From contig NZ_MVHJ01000002.1 in NCBI RefSeq assembly GCF_002086115.1, positions 1 through 64,000 on the forward strand: 64,000 nt of DNA, written 5' to 3'. The position numbers and the translations under genes are program-made. This DNA comes from Mycolicibacterium bacteremicum. Its GTDB lineage: Bacteria > Actinomycetota > Actinomycetes > Mycobacteriales > Mycobacteriaceae. The notes under the pieces are model-generated. The model was not told the origin of the DNA. It searched no databases and was given only the letters and a program-made list of their open reading frames with translations. How positions within the stretch are numbered: position 1 is the stretch's first letter; each line of letters opens with the position of its first letter. Positions 26,726-35,705 of this stretch are shown here, one piece after another.

Positions 26726-27388
26726 ATGCCCGACATCGACCCCACGCTCGTCACGATGGTGCTGCCCTGTCTGAACGAGGCGCAGTCGCTGCCCGAAGTG
26801 TTGAGGGCCACACCGAGTGGGTATACGGCGCTGGTGGTCGACAACAACAGCACGGACGACACCGCGAGCGTGGCTCGCGCGCACGGCGCGACGGTGGTGA
26901 GCGAGTCCCGGCCGGGGTACGGCTCGGCGGTTCACGCAGGTGTTATGGCAGCGAAGACGCCCATCGTTGCCGTTCTGGACGGGGACGGTTCGCTGGATCC
27001 CGGCCAATTACCGGAGCTGGTGGCCGAACTCGACCGCGGCGCCGACATGGCGATCGGGCGGCGCAGGCCCACCCCCGGCCTGCAGTGGCCGTGGCACGCA
27101 CGGCTGGGCACGGCGGCGGTGTGCTGGCGGCTGCGCCAACGCTACAAGCTTCCGGTGCACGACATCGCCCCGATGCGGGTCGCGCGACGCGACGCCCTGC
27201 TCGGACTCGGCGTGACCGACCGTCGTTCCGGCTATCCGCTGGAGTTGCTGGTGCGCGCCGCGCAGGCCGACTGGCGGGTCGTCGAGCGCGATGTCGACTA
27301 TGGGCCACGAACCGGGGGCAAGTCGAAGGTCAGCGGCTCGGTGAAGGGCAGTGCCGTTGCGGCACTGGACTTCTGGCGGGCGATCTGA
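26726..27388 (+). CDS. Family 2 glycosyltransferase (dolichyl/polyprenyl-phosphate mannose synthase-like)
   Basis: The 220-residue GT-A enzyme has VTMVLPCLNEAQSLPEVL, the nucleotide-binding VVDNNSTDDT and a DxD-type VAVLDGDGSLDPGQL. There is no membrane anchor. It resembles actinobacterial Rv0539-type transferases that load sugars onto a lipid carrier. A TAGCGT hexamer ends seven bases before the ATG. The four genes that follow overlap or abut it, forming one operon. Confidence 0.88.
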   Translation: MPDIDPTLVTMVLPCLNEAQSLPEVLRATPSGYTALVVDNNSTDDTASVARAHGATVVSESRPGYGSAVHAGVMAAKTPIVAVLDGDGSLDPGQLPELVAELDRGADMAIGRRRPTPGLQWPWHARLGTAAVCWRLRQRYKLPVHDIAPMRVARRDALLGLGVTDRRSGYPLELLVRAAQADWRVVERDVDYGPRTGGKSKVSGSVKGSAVAALDFWRAI

Positions 27389-28047
27389 TGCTGCCGGCCA
27401 CCGTTCTGGTGGTGGCCAAGGCGCCGATTCCCGGACTGGCGAAGACCCGGCTGGCCGCCGATCTGGGTGCTGAGACGGCCGCCGATATCGCCGCTGCGGC
27501 CCTGTTGGACACTCTTGACGCGGTGGCGGCCGCACCGGTGCAACACCGCGTGGTCGCGATGACCGGGGATCTCAGCCACGCCTGCCGTTCCGCCGAGATC
27601 GTCGATCGACTGGCTGACTTTGCCGTGATCGCCCAGCGGGGCGACGATTTCGCCGACCGGCTGGTGCATGCACACGAGGACGCCGCCGCGTTCGGGCTAC
27701 CGGTGGTGCAGATCGGCATGGACACCCCGCAGGTCACCGCGCCGCTGCTCGTCGATTGTGTGGACGCGTTGGCGAGAGCGGACGCGGTGCTGGGGTTGGC
27801 CGCAGACGGTGGCTGGTGGGTGCTGGGCGTGCGCGAGGCGGCCTGGGCCAGATGTCTGCGTGACGTGCCGATGTCGCAGGCGGACACCGGCGCTGTAACG
27901 CTCGGCGCCTTGCGCCACACAGGACTGAGTGTGGAACTTGTATCCGAGCTTGCAGACGTCGACACCGTCGCGGACATCGACACCGTGCGGCGGTGCTGTC
28001 CGCCCGGGGCGAGATTCGCGGCGGCCACCCGAGCGGTCGGGGTCTGA
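27388..28047 (+). CDS. DUF2064 protein (TIGR04282 nucleotidyl/glycosyltransferase-like)
   Basis: The 219-residue protein starts VLVVAKAPIPGLAKTRLAAD and continues QIGMDTPQVT and VLGLAADGGWWVLGV, the signature of DUF2064 (TIGR04282), a GT-A-fold family. It corresponds to Rv0540. Its ATG overlaps the glycosyltransferase stop by one base. Sugar-nucleotide formation for the preceding transferase is plausible but unproven. Confidence 0.88.
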   Translation: MLPATVLVVAKAPIPGLAKTRLAADLGAETAADIAAAALLDTLDAVAAAPVQHRVVAMTGDLSHACRSAEIVDRLADFAVIAQRGDDFADRLVHAHEDAAAFGLPVVQIGMDTPQVTAPLLVDCVDALARADAVLGLAADGGWWVLGVREAAWARCLRDVPMSQADTGAVTLGALRHTGLSVELVSELADVDTVADIDTVRRCCPPGARFAAATRAVGV

Positions 28048-28048
28048 G

Positions 28049-28675
28049 ATGCACGGACAACTGTACGATCAGGCCCTCGACGGCGAGCGATGTTGGATCC
28101 GGCATGAGGACGGGCAGATCACCCGATTACCGGTGCACGACTGGCTGGTGAGCGAACAGGACGACCGGCCGTTCGATCGCGCCATCGTCGATCTGTGTTC
28201 GGGTCCCACCATCGATCTGGGTTGCGGCCCGGGGCGGTTGCTGGTGGGGTTGGTGCAGCGTGGTCTGCCCGCCCTGGGAGTCGACAAGTCAGCGACGGCA
28301 GTGGAATTGGCCCGCAGCAGCGGAGTCCCCGCGCTGTGCCGCGACCTGTTCGGGCCGCTGCCGGGGACCGGACGGTGGCAGACCGCACTACTGGCCGACG
28401 GCAACGTGGGATTGGGCGGCGACCCGTGGCGGGTACTGCGGCGCGCGGGCGAACTGCTGTGCGTCGGCGGGGAGTGTCTGGCCGAATTCGACATGGCGAC
28501 AACGGGTGTGAAATCGCAATGGGTACGCCTGGAATCCACCCTCATGATCGGGCCGTGGTTCAAATGGGCTTCGGTGGGACTGGACTGCGCGGCGCGCATC
28601 GCCGACGACGTCGGACTCACGCTGCGGGCGGTGCACCCGATCGGTGACCGGGTGGTCGTCAGCCTGGTGCGGTGA
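28049..28675 (+). CDS. Class I SAM-dependent methyltransferase
   Basis: The 208-residue protein has the SAM motif TIDLGCGPGRLLVGLVQRG followed by ALGVDKSATAVELAR. The acceptor is unknown. It starts one base after the DUF2064 stop, and its own stop overlaps the next gene's start, so it belongs to the glycosyltransferase operon and may methylate the same glycoconjugate. That link is inference. Confidence 0.85.
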   Translation: MHGQLYDQALDGERCWIRHEDGQITRLPVHDWLVSEQDDRPFDRAIVDLCSGPTIDLGCGPGRLLVGLVQRGLPALGVDKSATAVELARSSGVPALCRDLFGPLPGTGRWQTALLADGNVGLGGDPWRVLRRAGELLCVGGECLAEFDMATTGVKSQWVRLESTLMIGPWFKWASVGLDCAARIADDVGLTLRAVHPIGDRVVVSLVR

Positions 28676-29763
28676 TGAGGTTGCGCGGCACCGCCGTCAC
28701 GGCGCGGGTCGGCGTTGTTCTCGGGGTGGCGGTGGCGGTGTGTTTTGTCACCGGCCTGCTCAGCCACTTCATCCAGCATCCCCAGCCATGGTTCATCTGG
28801 CCGACCCGGCCGGTCTGGCTTTACCGCTTCACCCAGGGACTGCACGTCGCCAGCGGGATCGCAGCCATCCCGCTGGTGGTGGTCAAGCTGTGGTCGGTGT
28901 GGCCCAAGCTGTTCGAGCGGCCCATTCTGGGAGGGCCCGTCCGGCTGTTGGAACGCGGATCGATCCTCGTCCTGGTCGCGGCGATCCTGTTCGAGCTCAG
29001 CACCGGACTGCTGAACATCGCGCAGTGGTATGCCTTCCGGTTCTACTTCCCCACCGCCCATTACGCCATGGCCTACGTCGCGGTGGGTGCGGTGCTGCTG
29101 CACATCGCGGTGAAGCTGCCCGTCATCCGCCGCGCGCTGGGCGAAACCGTCGACGAGCGCGACACACCCGGGCCGACCCGACGGACCGTACTGCGCGCCA
29201 CCTGGCTGGCCGTCGGCGCGGCGACCGTGGTGACCATCGGGCAGTCGGTGCCGCTGCTGCGCCGGGTATCGGTGCTCGCCCCGCGTACCGGCGAAGGGCC
29301 GCAAGGGCTTCCGGTCAACCGCTCGGCCGTCGCCGCCGGTGTGACCGCGGCGGCCACCGCGCCGGAGTACCGGCTGACCGTCAGCGATGGCACCCGGACC
29401 CGGTCCTTCACCATCGACGAGCTGCGGGCCTTGCCGCAGGTGACGCACCGCCTGCCGATCGCGTGTGTGGAGGGCTGGAGTGCCGACGCCGACTGGACCG
29501 GCGTGGTGCTGGCCGAGCTGCTGACAACGGTCGGTGCGGCACCGGATTCCGATGTGCGGATGATCTCACTCGAGCCGCCAGGCCCGTATTCGCGCACCGT
29601 GCTGCCGGCCCGGCACGCCCGCGACGGGAAGACGTTGATCGCCCTGCGGGTCAACGGTCAGACCCTGGACCTCGACCATGGCTATCCGTGCCGGTTGATC
29701 GCCCCCAGCAGACCCGGTGTGCTGCAGACGAAGTGGCTGTCACGGATCGAGATACTGCCATGA
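28672..29763 (+). CDS. Membrane-anchored molybdopterin-dependent oxidoreductase (cytochrome b561-like + sulfite-oxidase-type domain)
   Basis: The 363-residue fusion has about four N-terminal membrane helices carrying His residues (LSHFIQHPQPWF, LHVASGIAAIPLVVVKLW), suggestive of b-type heme, and another hydrophobic stretch near 180. A C-terminal sulfite-oxidase/MsrP-like molybdopterin domain follows, with the Mo-ligating Cys in LPIACVEGWSADADWTGV. It is probably an exported-face oxidoreductase drawing electrons through its own membrane domain. GTG 28672 overlaps the upstream stop; ATG 28675 is an equal alternative. Confidence 0.82.
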   Translation: MMRLRGTAVTARVGVVLGVAVAVCFVTGLLSHFIQHPQPWFIWPTRPVWLYRFTQGLHVASGIAAIPLVVVKLWSVWPKLFERPILGGPVRLLERGSILVLVAAILFELSTGLLNIAQWYAFRFYFPTAHYAMAYVAVGAVLLHIAVKLPVIRRALGETVDERDTPGPTRRTVLRATWLAVGAATVVTIGQSVPLLRRVSVLAPRTGEGPQGLPVNRSAVAAGVTAAATAPEYRLTVSDGTRTRSFTIDELRALPQVTHRLPIACVEGWSADADWTGVVLAELLTTVGAAPDSDVRMISLEPPGPYSRTVLPARHARDGKTLIALRVNGQTLDLDHGYPCRLIAPSRPGVLQTKWLSRIEILP

Positions 29764-30224
29764 CGGTCATCCGCGTCGCGCTCGCGTTGCTCGGTGTCGT
29801 GCTGGCGGGATACGGGGCCGTGCTGCTGACCGACAATCCGCCCGTGGTCATCTCCCGCATCCTGATCTGGGCGGTGGTGGCGGTGGTGGTGCACGATCTC
29901 GTCTTCGCGCCGCTGTGCGCCGCAGCCGGCTGGGCCGGTGCACGGGTGCTCGGTGTCTCATGGCGGTCACCGGTTGCGGTGGCCGCCCTGTGCAGCGTGG
30001 TGCTCCTGCTGCTGGCGGTCCCGGTGTTGGGCAGGCCGGGACTGCGCCCGGACAATCCGAGCGTGCTGGACCGCGACTATCCGCTGGGGCTGGCGATCGC
30101 GCTGGCGGTGGTCTGGCTCAGCGTGCCGGTCTACCACCTGTTGCGGCGGCTACCAGTTCGTCAGGATCAGATGGTTGACGGCCAGCGCGCCGATGATGTT
30201 GAGCGCCAGCCACCAGCGGTGTGA
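29760..30224 (+). CDS. Hypothetical four-helix membrane protein
   Basis: The 154-residue protein has four hydrophobic segments (about residues 4-23, 30-50, 73-91 and 110-127) and a polar tail. It starts inside the oxidoreductase stop (ATGA) and may be a partner subunit. The final 25 residues are encoded opposite the end of the next gene (75-base antiparallel overlap) and look like low-constraint sequence. Confidence 0.7.
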   Translation: MTVIRVALALLGVVLAGYGAVLLTDNPPVVISRILIWAVVAVVVHDLVFAPLCAAAGWAGARVLGVSWRSPVAVAALCSVVLLLLAVPVLGRPGLRPDNPSVLDRDYPLGLAIALAVVWLSVPVYHLLRRLPVRQDQMVDGQRADDVERQPPAV

Positions 30225-31505
30225 TCGCACCGGCAGCAGCGCCGCGGCGGCGGTCAACCAGACCGTGAACGGCAGCCAGATGCGTTCGGTCTCGGCCTTG
30301 CTGAGCATGCTCAGATCGGCCAGCACGATCGACAGCAGCGCCCCGGTCAGCAACACGTGCACGCCCGACCGGCCGCGCAACGCCGTGATGTCGAGGACCC
30401 GGCCGAGACCGGCCACGCTGCCCAGTCCGATGGCGCAGACCGTCGAGGCGAAGTTCGCCCACCCCCAGTACTGGAAGGGCCGGTCGTTGGCGATGCCCTG
30501 CCAGTACCGTTCCTGCACCAGGACGTACCCGTCGAACCACCAGAACCCGGCGGAGTAGAACACCGCGACGACGGCCAGCGCGGCCAGGATGGCCGGTAGC
30601 AGGGTGCGCAGCGCGGCACGCCAGTTCGGCGCGGTCACCAGCACCGCCACTGCCGGCACGGCCATCAGTCCCAATCCGTAGTTGAGGAAGATGCCCCAGC
30701 CCAGCAGCAGTCCCGCAGCGGCGCCGGCCGCCGGTTGCCAAGGTGCGCTGCCGTGTACCGCCAACGCCAGCAGGGCGATGCCCCACGCCGCGACGCCGGC
30801 GAAGTAACCGTCGGCCGATACCGCGATCCAGATGGCGGTCGGCGCCACGGCCACGAACGGGGCCGCCCGCCGCGCGACCGTCTCGTCGGCCACGGCACGC
30901 AGGGCAAGCAGGATGGCGGCGGCCGCGCTGGAACCGGCCAGCAGGCACAGCAACCCGGCCCAGGCGCCACCACCGAGCCCGATACGGTCCATCCACACGA
31001 AGGTCAGCAGCGCGCCGGGCGGGTGCCCCGAGACGTGGGTGATCCATGAATCTGGTTGGAAATCCAGGATTCTGGACGAGAATGTGCGCAATGCCTCGGG
31101 GATGTCGGTGATGTCGGGCACCTGGCGCAGATACTCGTGGCGGGCGGTCAGCCGGCCCGCGAAGCCGCGCTCCCAGCCGTCGACCATGGCCAACGAGAAC
31201 GCCCACAGCGCCGAGGTGGCCCACGCCGCGGCCAGCAGGGCAGGCCAGCGCAGCCGGCCCGCCAATGTCGGGCCCCACAGCACCGCCGCCGCGCCGATGG
31301 CCAGCGCCCCGATGGTGCCCCAGCCGACGTGGGCGTCCCACCAACCGAACAACGGCGCCGTCTGGGCGAAATCCCGGATGCGTTCCGGTGTGCTGTTGAT
31401 CAGTGGGGTGACGATCCCGAGGTCGAGGTGGGGCACCACGAACGCCGCGACCAGCAACACCACGCCGATCGTCAGCGCCACGAGTTCCCGTCGGCCGATG
31501 CGCAT
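30150..31505 (-). CDS. Polytopic membrane protein, GT-C-like (Rv0541c-type)
   Basis: The 451-residue integral membrane protein has 10-12 hydrophobic helices. An extracytoplasmic loop after the first helix contains acidic residues (VVPHLDLGIVTPLINS), and VSGHPPGALLTFVWMDRIG lies near residue 155. The layout suggests a polyprenyl-phosphate-dependent GT-C glycosyltransferase, but I see no decisive catalytic motif. Position matches Rv0541c. Start at ATG 31505. Confidence 0.8.
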   Translation of the reverse strand: MRIGRRELVALTIGVVLLVAAFVVPHLDLGIVTPLINSTPERIRDFAQTAPLFGWWDAHVGWGTIGALAIGAAAVLWGPTLAGRLRWPALLAAAWATSALWAFSLAMVDGWERGFAGRLTARHEYLRQVPDITDIPEALRTFSSRILDFQPDSWITHVSGHPPGALLTFVWMDRIGLGGGAWAGLLCLLAGSSAAAAILLALRAVADETVARRAAPFVAVAPTAIWIAVSADGYFAGVAAWGIALLALAVHGSAPWQPAAGAAAGLLLGWGIFLNYGLGLMAVPAVAVLVTAPNWRAALRTLLPAILAALAVVAVFYSAGFWWFDGYVLVQERYWQGIANDRPFQYWGWANFASTVCAIGLGSVAGLGRVLDITALRGRSGVHVLLTGALLSIVLADLSMLSKAETERIWLPFTVWLTAAAALLPVRSHRWWLALNIIGALAVNHLILTNW

Positions 31506-31565
31506 GCCCTCCACACTATGGGTGGCGCAACCGGGACCCGGTGCCGAACAAACTTGACAGGTGTC

Positions 31566-31571
31566 GATAAT
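31566..31571 (+). promoter_or_regulatory. Candidate -10 (GATAAT) of the nitronate monooxygenase gene
   Basis: GATAAT ends six bases before the ATG at 31578, giving a leaderless message. Confidence 0.5.
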
Positions 31572-31577
31572 GAGCGG

Positions 31578-32708
31578 ATGGCTCCCACTTCCGCGTCGGA
31601 CTTCTGCGCACGCTATGGCATCGACTTCCCGCTGTTCGCCTTCAGCCACTGTCGCGATGTGGTGGCCGCGGTGACCAATGCCGGCGGGTTCGGCGTGCTG
31701 GGCGGCGCGGCGTACTCGCCGGAGCGCCTCGACCAGGAACTCACCTGGATCGACCAGCACGTCAATGGCAGGCCCTACGGCATCGACATCATCGTGCCCG
31801 CCACGTTCGAGGGTAAGGGCGAGACGCTGTCGGGCGACGACCTGGCGGCCCGCATCCCGGACAGCTATCGGGAATTCGTGGACAAGCTGCTGGCCGACCA
31901 CGGCATCGAACCCGACGCCAAGGTCCGCACCGGAAAGCCCGTGCTCTCCGGTGGCAACGGCAAGGAACTGCTCGAGGTGGCCATGAGCCACCCCATCAAG
32001 ATGATGGCCAATGCGCTCGGTGTGCCGCCGGACTACATGATCGAGGCCGGCCGCGAGCGGGGCATCCCGGTCGCCGCGCTCGTCGGCGCCAAGGAGCACG
32101 CCGTCAAGCAGGTCGCCGCCGGGGTCGACCTGATCGTGGCGCAGGGTACTGAGGCCGGCGGCCACTGCGGTGAGGTGAGCACGCTGGTGGTCGTGCCGGA
32201 GGTGATCGACGCGATCGAGGATGCGGTCCCCGTGCTGGCCGCCGGTGGCATCGTCACCGGTCGGCAGATGGCCGCTGCCGTCGCGTTGGGCGCCGCGGGT
32301 GCATGGACCGGTTCGGTGTGGCTGACCACCGAGGAAGCCGAGACCGAACCGCACACCGTCACCAAGATGCTGGCCGCGAGCTCGCGGGACACCGTGCGCT
32401 CGGCCGGGCGCACCGGCAAGCCCTCGCGCCAGCTGCGTTCGGACTGGACCGACGCGTGGGCGCCCAATCCCGGTGGGCAGCAGCCACTTCCGCTGCCGCT
32501 GCAGAACATGCTGTCCGAGCCGGTGCTCCGACGCATCGACGCGCTGGCCGATCAGGGGCACGAGGGCGCGCGGGCGTTGTCGACGTACTTCGTCGGACAG
32601 GGCGTGGGACTGATGAACAAGGTCAAGCCCGCCCGTGATGTCGTGCTCGAGTTCATCGAGGACTACCTGGCCGCCACGGAACGGCTCAGCAGTTCCCTGC
32701 CGGACTGA
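31578..32708 (+). CDS. Nitronate monooxygenase family flavoprotein
   Basis: The 376-residue FMN-dependent TIM-barrel protein has AVTNAGGFGVLGGAAYSPE at the N-terminus, the flavin-phosphate block QGTEAGGHCGEVSTLVVVPE and VLAAGGIVTGRQMAAAVALG. Family members oxidise alkyl nitronates; many mycobacterial copies are untested. It stands alone, divergent from the GT-C-like gene. Confidence 0.88.
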   Translation: MAPTSASDFCARYGIDFPLFAFSHCRDVVAAVTNAGGFGVLGGAAYSPERLDQELTWIDQHVNGRPYGIDIIVPATFEGKGETLSGDDLAARIPDSYREFVDKLLADHGIEPDAKVRTGKPVLSGGNGKELLEVAMSHPIKMMANALGVPPDYMIEAGRERGIPVAALVGAKEHAVKQVAAGVDLIVAQGTEAGGHCGEVSTLVVVPEVIDAIEDAVPVLAAGGIVTGRQMAAAVALGAAGAWTGSVWLTTEEAETEPHTVTKMLAASSRDTVRSAGRTGKPSRQLRSDWTDAWAPNPGGQQPLPLPLQNMLSEPVLRRIDALADQGHEGARALSTYFVGQGVGLMNKVKPARDVVLEFIEDYLAATERLSSSLPD

Positions 32709-32723
32709 CGGCGCCGGTGCGGC

Positions 32724-32729
32724 GATAAT
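32724..32729 (+). promoter_or_regulatory. Candidate -10 (GATAAT) of the cyclase gene
   Basis: GATAAT ends six bases before the GTG at 32736, the same arrangement as in front of the preceding gene. Confidence 0.5.
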
Positions 32730-32735
32730 CAAGGC

Positions 32736-33575
32736 GTGCCGACCACCGAGATCGTCCTGCTCGCGGCCGTCGGTCTACTCGCCGCGGCGCTGATCACCTT
32801 CCTGGTGTTGTTCATCGTGAGCCGCCGCCAGCTCGGCAAGGTGCGCCGCGAGCTCGCCGGGCTGCTGGCCGAGCAGGAGGACCGGCGCCGGCGACGCCGC
32901 CGCGGGGTGGCGCCGATGGCGATCAAGACGGTCTTCCAGACCGCCGACATGATCATCAACAAGGGGTTGGGCGCCACGGTGCGCAACTCGATCGAGGATC
33001 TGGCCGGCTGGGCGCAGGTGGAGCGCCCGGACCTGGCCCGGTTGACCGCCGACGGCCGGGTGGTGATCGTGTTCTCCGATATCGAGGGCTCGACGGAGGC
33101 CAACGAGGCGATGGGGGACCGGGCCTGGGTGCGGCTGCTGGGCAAGCACAACAAGCTGGTCCAGTCGCGGGTCGACAAGCACGGCGGGCACGTGGTCAAG
33201 AACCAGGGTGACGGTTTCATGATCGCCTTCGCCGATCCGGAGAACGCCGTGCGGTGCAGCGCCGAGGTGCAGGCGGCATTGGCCGACGCAGCGCGCTGGG
33301 AAGCCATCCGGGTGCGCATCGGCGTGCACATGGGCACCTCGGTGCGGCGCGGCGAGGATCTGTTCGGACTGGACGTCGCGATGGCGGCGCGGGTGGCGGG
33401 TCAGGCCGACGGCGGGGAAATCCTGCTCAGTGCGCCGGTGGCCGCCGCAGTCGGTGATCTCGACGACATTGTGCTGGGTTCACCGCGCGAGGTCGAGCTC
33501 AAGGGGTTGCGCGGGACGCACTCGCTGTATCCGGTTCTCGGGCCTGCTCCGGCGTTGCCGGCTTCGGTGCCTTGA
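32736..33575 (+). CDS. Membrane-anchored class III adenylate/guanylate cyclase domain protein
   Basis: The 279-residue protein has one N-terminal membrane helix ([14 protein letters not shown]), a basic stretch (RRRRRRRG) and a class III cyclase domain. The metal-binding aspartates are in [12 protein letters not shown] and [11 protein letters not shown]. The transition-state segment reads [12 protein letters not shown]: the Arg is kept, but the Asn normally preceding AAR (VNxAAR) is Ala. Cyclase activity, and ATP versus GTP specificity, are therefore uncertain. Its 3' end overlaps the convergent cutinase gene by 77 bases. Confidence 0.87.
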   Translation: MPTTEIVLLAAVGLLAAALITFLVLFIVSRRQLGKVRRELAGLLAEQEDRRRRRRRGVAPMAIKTVFQTADMIINKGLGATVRNSIEDLAGWAQVERPDLARLTADGRVVIVFSDIEGSTEANEAMGDRAWVRLLGKHNKLVQSRVDKHGGHVVKNQGDGFMIAFADPENAVRCSAEVQAALADAARWEAIRVRIGVHMGTSVRRGEDLFGLDVAMAARVAGQADGGEILLSAPVAAAVGDLDDIVLGSPREVELKGLRGTHSLYPVLGPAPALPASVP

Positions 33576-34218
33576 TCAGCTTGGCGGCCCACTCGGCACC
33601 CAGCTTCACCAACCCCGACTCCTGATAGCGGACATGGGAGTCCCAGTTGCGGCCCAGTGAGCAGACGGGGTCGGCCGGGGCGCACAGGTCGGCGGTACGC
33701 GAACCGAAGACCGTGCTCATCCGGGTCAGTGGGTTACCGATGCGCGCCGACGGGTTGCCGAACACCACGATCGAGGCGATGTGCGGCACCGCGGACGCGG
33801 GCAGTGGTGCGGTGTAGCCGAGGCCGGCGATCGGTGCGGTCGCGACGACGTCGACCACCGCGGCGCCCTGTGAGTAGCCGCCGAGCACGATCTTGGTGTC
33901 CGGGCACTGCCTGGCGATGGTCTGCACCCGCTTGCTCATATCGTTGGCGCCGACGGCCGCCTTCATGAAATCCCAGGTGGCGGGGTACTTCACGGCGTAT
34001 GCGTTGACGGTGGTGCCCTTGGCGAGCATCGGTTTGAGGGTGTCGACGAAGGCCTTGCCGACCTTCCCGATCCCGGCGGGTTCGTCGGTGCCGCGCGCGA
34101 AGACGACCTCCACGTCGGGGCATTCGGGTGCGGCGGAAGCGACAGGGGCGGTGACCGGGCTCAACAGCGTGAGCGCCAATCCCGCTGCGCAGAGCATGGT
34201 CGTGCGTCGGGCGGCCAT
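33499..34218 (-). CDS. Cutinase family secreted hydrolase (Culp-type)
   Basis: The 239-residue exported protein has a Sec signal peptide ending APVASAA (cleavage near residue 29). The cutinase core includes [12 protein letters not shown] and the nucleophile in [11 protein letters not shown], with Asp and His expected in the C-terminal half ([19 protein letters not shown]). The Cys pairs are present. Mycobacterial cutinase-like proteins hydrolyse lipid esters at the cell envelope. Start at ATG 34218, with GAGGAGAG just upstream. A 23-base perfect hairpin lies between the presumed promoter and this ribosome-binding site. The last roughly 25 residues (Pro/Ala/Thr tail) overlap the cyclase gene. 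Confidence 0.9.
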   Translation of the reverse strand: MAARRTTMLCAAGLALTLLSPVTAPVASAAPECPDVEVVFARGTDEPAGIGKVGKAFVDTLKPMLAKGTTVNAYAVKYPATWDFMKAAVGANDMSKRVQTIARQCPDTKIVLGGYSQGAAVVDVVATAPIAGLGYTAPLPASAVPHIASIVVFGNPSARIGNPLTRMSTVFGSRTADLCAPADPVCSLGRNWDSHVRYQESGLVKLGAEWAAKLIKAPKPATPEQAREPDTASASRATP

Positions 34219-34232
34219 TTCTCTCCTCGGGT

Positions 34233-34255
34233 GGCGCCTGTCCTTTACAGGCGCC
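34233..34255. promoter_or_regulatory. Perfect 9-bp inverted repeat in the cutinase leader
   Basis: GGCGCCTGT, loop CCTTT, ACAGGCGCC. It lies about 15 bases upstream of the cutinase start, just beyond its Shine-Dalgarno sequence. It could be an operator or an RNA hairpin. An AT-rich stretch (34256-34300) beyond it probably holds the promoter. Confidence 0.55.
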
Positions 34256-34362
34256 TCATAAGTACCCATTATTCACAAAAATCACTCTATTAACATCCGT
34301 GACAGTTTTCTGTGGGCAGCGACACGCGCCCGGACACGATTGTGCGGCGGGCGGATAACGAA

Positions 34363-35004
34363 TCAGCTGAAGGAGGGGTCGTTCAGCGGGGCCTCGCCGG
34401 AGGCCTGGAAGATCACCCGGCGTCCGATCTCGACGGCGTTGTCGGCGATCCGCTCGTAGAACCGGCCGAGCAGCGCGACATCCGACGCGGATTGCACGCC
34501 GTGCGGCCAGCTGTCGGTGAGGATCCGGGTCAGCAGCTCGCGGTGCAGATCATTCATCGCCGCATCGTCGAGCCGGATGCGCTCGGCCTCCTCGGCGTCA
34601 TCCCCGAGCACCGCCCGTCGGGCGCGCTCGGCAAGCGCCACCGCCAGCCGACCCATCTTCGCGAACACGGCCCTGGCCTCCTGGGGCACCGGACCGATCT
34701 TGACCACATTGGCCGCCAGGGCGCCCATCCGGTCGGCATTGGCAGCTATTGAGAACGCCGACATGATCACCCGCAGGTCATGCGCGACGGGCGCGTGCAG
34801 GGCCAGTAATGTGAAGGCGCGCCGGTCGACGCGGTCGTTGAGTTCGTCCAGCCGCCGCAGGGTCGACCGGACGCGGGCACCCGCTGCGGGGTCGGATTCG
34901 ACCACGGCGGCCGTCGCGTCGTCGGCAGCGTCGGCCGCGAGTTCGCACATCTCACCGAGCTCGGCGGTCAGCCGATCTATCTGGGCGTAGAACTCGGTAC
35001 GCAT
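34363..35004 (-). CDS. phoU: Phosphate-specific transport regulator PhoU
   Basis: The 213-residue all-helical protein has the two-fold PhoU repeat: MRTEFYAQIDRLTAELGEMC, then ALHAPVAHDLRVIMSAF in the first half, and SASDVALLGRFYERIADNAVEIG in the second, with the metal-binding ExxxD-like clusters. PhoU-type proteins link phosphate uptake to two-component signalling. No pst genes are adjacent; pitA lies 4 kb away. It diverges from azlC. Confidence 0.92.
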   Translation of the reverse strand: MRTEFYAQIDRLTAELGEMCELAADAADDATAAVVESDPAAGARVRSTLRRLDELNDRVDRRAFTLLALHAPVAHDLRVIMSAFSIAANADRMGALAANVVKIGPVPQEARAVFAKMGRLAVALAERARRAVLGDDAEEAERIRLDDAAMNDLHRELLTRILTDSWPHGVQSASDVALLGRFYERIADNAVEIGRRVIFQASGEAPLNDPSFS

Positions 35005-35048
35005 GATCGGCCCCACTACCCACAAACCGATGCTGCCAAACTGACCTG

Positions 35049-35705
35049 ATGTCGGTTTTACGTGCCACCGCCCCGATCGGGTTGGCCTTCCTGCCGTTGG
35101 GCATGGCGCTGGGCTTTCTGGTGGTGCACGCCGGCCTGGCGTGGTGGTGGGCGCCGGTGTTCGCCGCCGTCATCTACGCCGGGTCGCTGGAGTTCCTGAT
35201 GGTGGGGCTGGCCGCCGCCGCAGCGCCGGTGGCCGCGGTCGCGCTGACCACGCTGATCGTCAACTCCCGACACGTGTTCTACGCCTTGTCCTTTCCGCTG
35301 CACCGGGTGCGTGGACCGGTTGCCAAGGCCTATAGCACCTACGTGCTCTCCGACGAGGCGTTCGCCGTCGGGGTCAGCCCGGAGGCCGCCACCTGGACTT
35401 CGCGGCAGCTCCTCGGCATGCAGGGCGGTCTGCACCTGGCCTGGACGGCGTCGGCGGGCCTGGGCGGCCTGCTGGGAGAGGCCCTGCCGATCGAGAAGCT
35501 CGCCGGCCTGGAATTCGCGCTGACCGCGCTGTTCATCGTGTTGGCCATCGAGGCCTATCGCCAGCATCCGGACCGCCGTACCGCGTCGGCCGCGGCCGCC
35601 TGCGCGGTGGGCGCCTGGCTGCTGGCGCCGCAGCAGATGTTGCTGTGGGCGTTCGCGGCGTTCACCGTGCTGCTGCTGGTGCGGATGAGGTGCAGCCGTG
35701 CCTGA
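35049..35705 (+). CDS. azlC: AzlC family branched-chain amino acid exporter, large subunit
   Basis: The 218-residue membrane protein has about five to six helices and the AzlC signature APVFAAVIYAGSLEFLMVGL and LTTLIVNSRHVFYALSFP. With AzlD it exports branched-chain amino acids or analogues in characterised systems. Its end overlaps azlD by eight bases. A CAAACT hexamer lies six bases before the ATG. Confidence 0.9.
   Translation: MSVLRATAPIGLAFLPLGMALGFLVVHAGLAWWWAPVFAAVIYAGSLEFLMVGLAAAAAPVAAVALTTLIVNSRHVFYALSFPLHRVRGPVAKAYSTYVLSDEAFAVGVSPEAATWTSRQLLGMQGGLHLAWTASAGLGGLLGEALPIEKLAGLEFALTALFIVLAIEAYRQHPDRRTASAAAACAVGAWLLAPQQMLLWAFAAFTVLLLVRMRCSRA

Noticed and set aside
31554..31559. Perfect TTGACA hexamer upstream of the nitronate monooxygenase gene
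   Set aside because: It is only six bases from the GATAAT -10; the spacing excludes their use together, and a -10 at 17 bases would fall inside the gene.
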